Assembly: GCF_003479405.1 (NCBI RefSeq)
Contig: NZ_QUHB01000008.1
Location: 1-64,000, forward strand
Length of the DNA stretch: 64,000 nt
Source: Eubacterium sp. AF16-48
Lineage (GTDB): Bacteria > Bacillota > Clostridia > Lachnospirales > Lachnospiraceae
Direction: 5' to 3'
In this document: piece after piece, positions 59,819-64,000 of the stretch
How the letters are laid out: each line of letters starts with the position of its first letter
Position numbering within the stretch: the first letter of the stretch is position 1
Notes under the pieces: generated by a model
What the model was told of the DNA's origin: nothing
The model's input: the letters and a program-made list of their open reading frames with translations, nothing else
The model's database searches: none
Made by a program: the position numbers and the translations under genes

Positions 59819-61414
59819 ATGGATATAAACATAAAGCAACAGATAGAAAACAGAAGAACCTTTGCCATAATATCCCATCCGGATGCAGGAAAAACAACTC
59901 TTACAGAGAAATTTCTTTTATACGGAGGAGCCATAAATACAGCAGGTTCCGTTAAGGGAAAGGCAAATTCAAAGTATGCGGTTTCAGACTGGATGGATAT
60001 AGAAAAGGAAAGAGGTATCTCTGTAACATCATCAGCCCTTCAATTTGATTATGAGGGATACTGCATTAACATATTAGACACACCGGGACATCAGGATTTC
60101 TCAGAAGACACATATCGTACATTAATGGCAGCAGATTCAGCAGTAATGGTAATTGATGCGTCAAAGGGTGTTGAGGCACAGACCATCAAGCTTTTTAAAG
60201 TATGTGTAATGCGCCACATTCCTATTTTTACATTTATAAATAAAATGGATTTAGAGGCAAGAGACCCTTATGAATTATTAGAAGAAATTGAAAATGTGTT
60301 GGGAATTAAAACATGCCCTATTAACTGGCCTATTGGTTCAGGTAAGAGATTTAAGGGAGTTTACGACAGAAACACCAAGAATGTGTCAATGTTTCAGGCA
60401 GTTTCAGTTGGTGGCTCAAAAAGTGCTGCAGAAACTACATACAGCGTAGAGGATGAGGCATTAAAGGCGGAAATAGGGGATGATTTGTATGACCAGTTAA
60501 TGGAGGATACGGAGCTTCTTGACGGAGCCAGCGAACCTTTTGATCAGGAACTTGTAGATAAGGGAGAATTGTCACCGGTATTTTTCGGTTCAGCCCTTAC
60601 AACTTTCGGTGTGGAAACATTCTTAGAGCATTTTCTCAAAATGACGGAATCTCCATTGCCTAGAATGTCAAATGAAGGATTAATTGACCCGGTGGAAGAA
60701 CCTTTTTCAGGATTTGTTTTCAAAATTCAGGCAAATATGAACAAGGCACATCATGACAGAATTGCCTTTATGAGAGTGTGTTCAGGAAAGTTTGATGCCA
60801 CAAAGGATGTATATCATGTGCAAAGTGGCAAAAAAATGAGATTATCCCGTCCGCAGCAAATTATGGCCCAGGACAGAAAAGTAATAGATGAAGCCTATGC
60901 AGGTGATGTTATGGGTGTTTTCGACCCGGGAATTTTCTCCATTGGAGATACCATTTGTTCACCGGGAAGAAAGTTCGCATATGAAGGCATCCCTACATTT
61001 GCACCGGAGCATTTTTGCAGATTAGTGGCATTAGATTCCATGAAACGTAAGCAGTTTATGAAGGGTGTAACCCAGATAGCCCAGGAAGGTGCAATTCAGA
61101 TTTTCCAGGACTACAATTTGGAAATGTCAGAAATAATTGTAGGAGTTGTAGGTGTTCTTCAGTTTGACGTGCTGAAATACAGAATGGAAAATGAGTACGG
61201 CTGTGACGTAAGATTGGATTCACTTCCTTATAATTATATTCGATGGGTTAAGGATCAAAGCACTGACCTTAACAGTTTAAAGTGTCCTAGTGATACAAAG
61301 AAGGTAAAAGACATGAAGGGCAATCCTCTTATTTTATTTACTAATGAGTGGTCAATAAAAATGGCTTTAGACAGAAATGAGGGGCTTGAATTTATGGAAT
61401 TTAGTAAAAATTAA
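59819..61414 (+). CDS. prfC: Peptide chain release factor 3
   Basis: 531 residues, family-normal length. GTPase motifs: HPDAGKTT (P-loop, about 20-27), the switch region KERGISVTSSA, DTPGHQDF (G3), and NKMD (G4). The RF3-specific FVFKIQANMNKAHHDRIAFMRVCSG and PTFAPEHFCRL blocks and the C-terminal FDVLKYRMENEYG confirm it. It recycles RF1 and RF2 from the ribosome after peptide release. GAATGGAGA precedes the ATG. It may be co-transcribed with the MoxR gene 57 bases later. Confidence 0.95.
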   Translation: MDINIKQQIENRRTFAIISHPDAGKTTLTEKFLLYGGAINTAGSVKGKANSKYAVSDWMDIEKERGISVTSSALQFDYEGYCINILDTPGHQDFSEDTYRTLMAADSAVMVIDASKGVEAQTIKLFKVCVMRHIPIFTFINKMDLEARDPYELLEEIENVLGIKTCPINWPIGSGKRFKGVYDRNTKNVSMFQAVSVGGSKSAAETTYSVEDEALKAEIGDDLYDQLMEDTELLDGASEPFDQELVDKGELSPVFFGSALTTFGVETFLEHFLKMTESPLPRMSNEGLIDPVEEPFSGFVFKIQANMNKAHHDRIAFMRVCSGKFDATKDVYHVQSGKKMRLSRPQQIMAQDRKVIDEAYAGDVMGVFDPGIFSIGDTICSPGRKFAYEGIPTFAPEHFCRLVALDSMKRKQFMKGVTQIAQEGAIQIFQDYNLEMSEIIVGVVGVLQFDVLKYRMENEYGCDVRLDSLPYNYIRWVKDQSTDLNSLKCPSDTKKVKDMKGNPLILFTNEWSIKMALDRNEGLEFMEFSKN

Positions 61415-61471
61415 TAATAATGTGAATGTTAAAATTATGTAAACCACATTAAAAACTGAAAGGAAAATAAT

Positions 61472-62290
61472 ATGTCAAAAGAAACAAAATTTACGGGAAC
61501 AGATACTTATGTGGCATCAGATGATTTGATGGCATCTGTTGAAGTGGCAATGCAGCTTCAGAAACCTCTTCTCATAAAGGGAGAGCCGGGAACAGGTAAA
61601 ACCATGTTAGCAGAAGCCGTGGCAAAATCTTTGGACAAGGAGCTTCTTATATGGAATATTAAATCTACAACCAAGGCACAGGATGGTCTTTATATTTATG
61701 ATACTATCCAGAGATTGTACGACAGTCAGTTTGGGGTAGAAGGTGTAGATGATATAGGAAGATACATTAAACTTGGAAAATTAGGGGAGGCATTTAAGAA
61801 AGACAGGCAGGTGGTTTTGCTTATTGACGAAATAGACAAGGCTGATTTGGAATTTCCTAACGATTTGCTTTGGGAATTAGATAAAATGGAATTTTACATT
61901 AACGAAACAAAGGAAACCGTAAAGGCAAAAATAAGACCTATAGTTATTATTACTTCAAATGCAGAAAAGGAACTACCTGACGCATTTTTAAGACGTTGTA
62001 TATTCCATTACATTAGCTTTCCTGATAAAAAGCTCATGAAACAGATAGTTGATGCCCATTTTGAAAACCTTGAAGAAAACCTTCTTCAGCAGGCATTAGA
62101 TACATTTTATCGTATAAGGGATATCAGGGATATAAGGAAGAAACCTAGTACATCTGAATTTATTGACTGGTTAAGAGCCCTTGCAATAGGCGGTGTAAAT
62201 CCTGAGGATATAGACAAAAAACTTCCGTTTTTAGGTGTACTTGTTAAAAAAGATGAGGATTTAGAAACTGTTAAAAGACTAAGCATTTAA
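61472..62290 (+). CDS. MoxR-type AAA+ ATPase
   Basis: 272 residues: Walker A GEPGTGKTMLAEAVA (about 36-50), Walker B VVLLIDEIDKADLEFPN (about 109-125), sensor IVIITSNAEKELPDAF, and arginine finger region RRCIFHYI. The next gene encodes a VWA protein 10 bases later. Such MoxR/VWA pairs act as chaperone systems that mature or remodel a client, often a metalloenzyme. The client is not in the window. Confidence 0.9.
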   Translation: MSKETKFTGTDTYVASDDLMASVEVAMQLQKPLLIKGEPGTGKTMLAEAVAKSLDKELLIWNIKSTTKAQDGLYIYDTIQRLYDSQFGVEGVDDIGRYIKLGKLGEAFKKDRQVVLLIDEIDKADLEFPNDLLWELDKMEFYINETKETVKAKIRPIVIITSNAEKELPDAFLRRCIFHYISFPDKKLMKQIVDAHFENLEENLLQQALDTFYRIRDIRDIRKKPSTSEFIDWLRALAIGGVNPEDIDKKLPFLGVLVKKDEDLETVKRLSI

Positions 62291-62300
62291 AGGAGAATTT

Positions 62301-63503
62301 ATGTTTACTTCTTTTTTCTATACAATGAAAAGTAATGGCCTTGATATATCAACCACGGAATGGCTTACCCTGATGGAAGCCCTTGATAAGGGGCTGGCCA
62401 ATTCCAGTTTTACGGATTTTTATTATCTTTGTAGAACTATTTTTGTTAAAAACGAAGGGGATTATGATAAGTTAGATGCTGCTTTTCTGGAATATTTTAA
62501 AAATATAAAAGAAGACAAAATTAATATGGATAAAATTAACCAGTGGCTTCATAATGGCAGTGACTTAGAGGCTAAAATGACTAATCCGGAATTGTTTCAG
62601 GATACAAGAACCAAAAAGGAAGCTAAAGAGGTTCACAGAATGTTTCGTGAAAGACTGGCAGAACAGCATACGGAACATAACGGAGGAAAGTATTGGATTG
62701 GTACCGGCGGTGGTTCTTTTTTCGGAAAGAACGGAAGAAATTCCGGAGGTATTCAGCTAGGAGACAAGGCAGGAATGAAAACGGCATTTGCCGTTATGGG
62801 TGAACGCCGTTACAAGGATTTCAGACGTGACAAGAAGCTTACTATGAGACAGTTTCAGGTGGCACTTAGGGAGCTTAGGCAGTATTCACGAAAGCTTGAT
62901 TTGCCAAAGACAGAGCTGGATATAGATGGCACCATTGATTCTACCTGTAACAGAGGCGGGTATTTAAAGTTGGAGTTTGAGCAGCCAAGGAAGAATACTG
63001 TTAAGCTGATGCTGCTTTTTGACAGCGGTGGTTCCATGTATCCTTACAGCGAAATGTGCAATGAGCTTTTTCAGGCAGTTCACAAGGCTAATCATTTTAA
63101 GGATGTTAAAACCTTTTATTTCCATAACTGCATTTATGCAAAGTTGTACAAAACTCCTGAGTGTGTTTCAGGAGACTGGATAGATACAACCTGGGCATTT
63201 AAAAATTATGACAAGGAATACAAAGTCATAATAGTAGGAGATGCAGGAATGGCTGAGGAGGAATATTTAGACAAAAACGGCAACTACAGCGGGCCTAATA
63301 ACGGATTGTCAGGTCATGAGTGGATGCAGCTGTTTAAAAAGAAATATCCTCACTGTGTATGGCTTAATCCGTCCTTTCACGGAGATTTGTCGAAAATGTA
63401 CTGGATGAAGTCGGAAAATATGATAAAAGAAATAGTGGATATGTACCCTCTGTCCGTTGACGGACTGAAAAGAGCAATAAAAAAATTAATGTCAGACAGG
63501 TAG
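62301..63503 (+). CDS. VWA-domain (CoxE-like) partner of the MoxR ATPase
   Basis: 400 residues. The N-terminal helical half (1-150) includes the EAKEVHRMFRERLAEQ helix; next comes a glycine-rich GTGGGSFFGKNGRNSGG loop. The C-terminal VWA domain (about 220-390) shows a MIDAS variant, FDSGGSMYPYSE, with Gly where the second serine of DxSxS normally is, then YFHNCIYAKLY and VIIVGDAGMAEEE. AAAGGAG lies ahead of the start. The pair forms an operon closed by a strong terminator. Confidence 0.88.
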   Translation: MFTSFFYTMKSNGLDISTTEWLTLMEALDKGLANSSFTDFYYLCRTIFVKNEGDYDKLDAAFLEYFKNIKEDKINMDKINQWLHNGSDLEAKMTNPELFQDTRTKKEAKEVHRMFRERLAEQHTEHNGGKYWIGTGGGSFFGKNGRNSGGIQLGDKAGMKTAFAVMGERRYKDFRRDKKLTMRQFQVALRELRQYSRKLDLPKTELDIDGTIDSTCNRGGYLKLEFEQPRKNTVKLMLLFDSGGSMYPYSEMCNELFQAVHKANHFKDVKTFYFHNCIYAKLYKTPECVSGDWIDTTWAFKNYDKEYKVIIVGDAGMAEEEYLDKNGNYSGPNNGLSGHEWMQLFKKKYPHCVWLNPSFHGDLSKMYWMKSENMIKEIVDMYPLSVDGLKRAIKKLMSDR

Positions 63504-63521
63504 TTTGTTACTTATTATTAC

Positions 63522-63560
63522 GGGACAAAAACATTTTTGTATGTTTTTGTCCCATTTTTG
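63522..63560 (+). terminator. Intrinsic terminator after the MoxR/VWA operon
   Basis: GGGACAAAAACAT (63522-63534) pairs perfectly with ATGTTTTTGTCCC (63541-63553), followed by ATTTTTG. Confidence 0.9.
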
Positions 63561-63761
63561 CACTTAATTGGTTGATGAAAACAAATAAATGCAACTTTTT
63601 TGTACAAAGTAGACAAATTGAAATGTGAAAATAAAACTAAATTTACGAAAATGACGGAGAAGACGTAAAAACATTTTTATCTTATGGAAATTTAATAGGA
63701 TAGTCTATATAATTTTAGTATACAAATTTTATTTCATGTAAATAAAAAAATGGAGGGAAAC
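63561..63761 (+). other. Leader and promoter region of the last gene
   Basis: TATAAT (63708-63713) is a likely -10, with a weak -35 (TGGAAA, 63685-63690). Upstream DNA is A-rich with no clear hairpin. Confidence 0.45.
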
Positions 63762-64000
63762 ATGACATATTTTAAGAAGATGGGGAGGAGAGTATTGGCA
63801 ATGACAATGGCTGTGTGCCTAAGTCTTGGACTTATTTGCGGTATTTCATTTGTAGGAAATACTGTAAAGGAAGTTAAGGCTGCCGATACAGGTTTTACAA
63901 AGAATGATTTTCTTAAATGTAACGGTACTTACATCAAAAATAATTACGGCAAAGGAAGTAACGTTTATTTAAGGGGAACTAACGCAGGAGGAGTTTTCGT
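63762..64000 (+). CDS. Secreted glycoside hydrolase, GH5-like (5' part only)
   Basis: ATG at 63762 after GGAGGG. The 79 readable codons start with MTYFKKMGRRVLAMTMAV, a signal peptide that ends near VKAADT, then FTKNDFLKCNGTYIKN and VYLRGTNAGGVFV. The LRGTNAGG strand and the preceding 'gene product as given plus new residue' layout fit the N-terminal edge of GH5 cellulase or mannanase domains. The catalytic acids lie beyond the window. Confidence 0.65.
   Translation, partial: MTYFKKMGRRVLAMTMAVCLSLGLICGISFVGNTVKEVKAADTGFTKNDFLKCNGTYIKNNYGKGSNVYLRGTNAGGVF

Overview
The window comes from a low-GC, Gram-positive gut-type clostridium, most likely Lachnospiraceae. The evidence is AT-rich intergenic DNA with sigma-A promoters, strong AGGAGG ribosome sites, secreted proteins with lysine-rich C-terminal tails, many small clostridial families (DUF6487, DUF6273, DUF4230, DUF4352, Rpn) and an NSS transporter. 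This assignment rests on family content only. No tRNA, rRNA or CRISPR array was seen.

Layout. 0-0.55 kb: remnant of a reverse-strand IS transposase with an in-frame stop. 0.7-3.8 kb: three-gene ABC-2 exporter. 4-10.3 kb: secreted proteins (a CAP-domain protein, a cysteine-protease/M6-metalloprotease fusion and an orphan CAP fragment); the first two share an almost identical 3' end. 10.4-19.8 kb: Lon-type AAA+ ATPase plus dGTPase, membrane proteins of unknown role, a Mor-like regulator, a structured non-coding stretch, a secreted phosphoesterase and a YibE/F protein. 19.9-35.6 kb: AAA_14 ATPase behind a triple repeat, NSS symporter, two large GT-C/YfhO-type membrane proteins, SDR, Rpn nuclease, an atypical CDF protein divergent from a MerR/GyrI regulator, amidase, methyltransferase, UvrD-type helicase and a gene remnant. 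35.6-37.8 kb: a run of hairpins, a CDF metal exporter behind a NiCo-type riboswitch and a 74-bp tandem array. 37.8-43.2 kb: cytidylate-kinase-like gene and a complete livJHMGF branched-chain amino acid importer, all reverse strand. 43.5-55.8 kb: carbohydrate operon. 55.9-63.5 kb: DUF4352 protein, divergent XRE/Ser-Thr kinase pair, CapA-like protein, RF3 and a MoxR/VWA pair. The right edge cuts a secreted GH5-like protein.

Most coherent system: the 43.5-55.8 kb operon has the same gene order as the E. coli ycj cluster (ycjM-N-O-P-Q-R-S-T with a LacI regulator) and ends in a glycerate kinase. It reads as a pathway that imports a glucosyl- or gulosyl-glycerate type compound, corrects the sugar through 3-keto intermediates, phosphorolyses it and phosphorylates the released glycerate. 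The importer ATPase and a beta-phosphoglucomutase are not here and would have to be encoded elsewhere.

Least explained DNA: the 74-bp array at 37.2-37.6 kb, whose units each carry an inverted repeat with one paired sequence change; the hairpin cluster at 35.6-35.8 kb; and the structured stretch at 16.1-16.3 kb.
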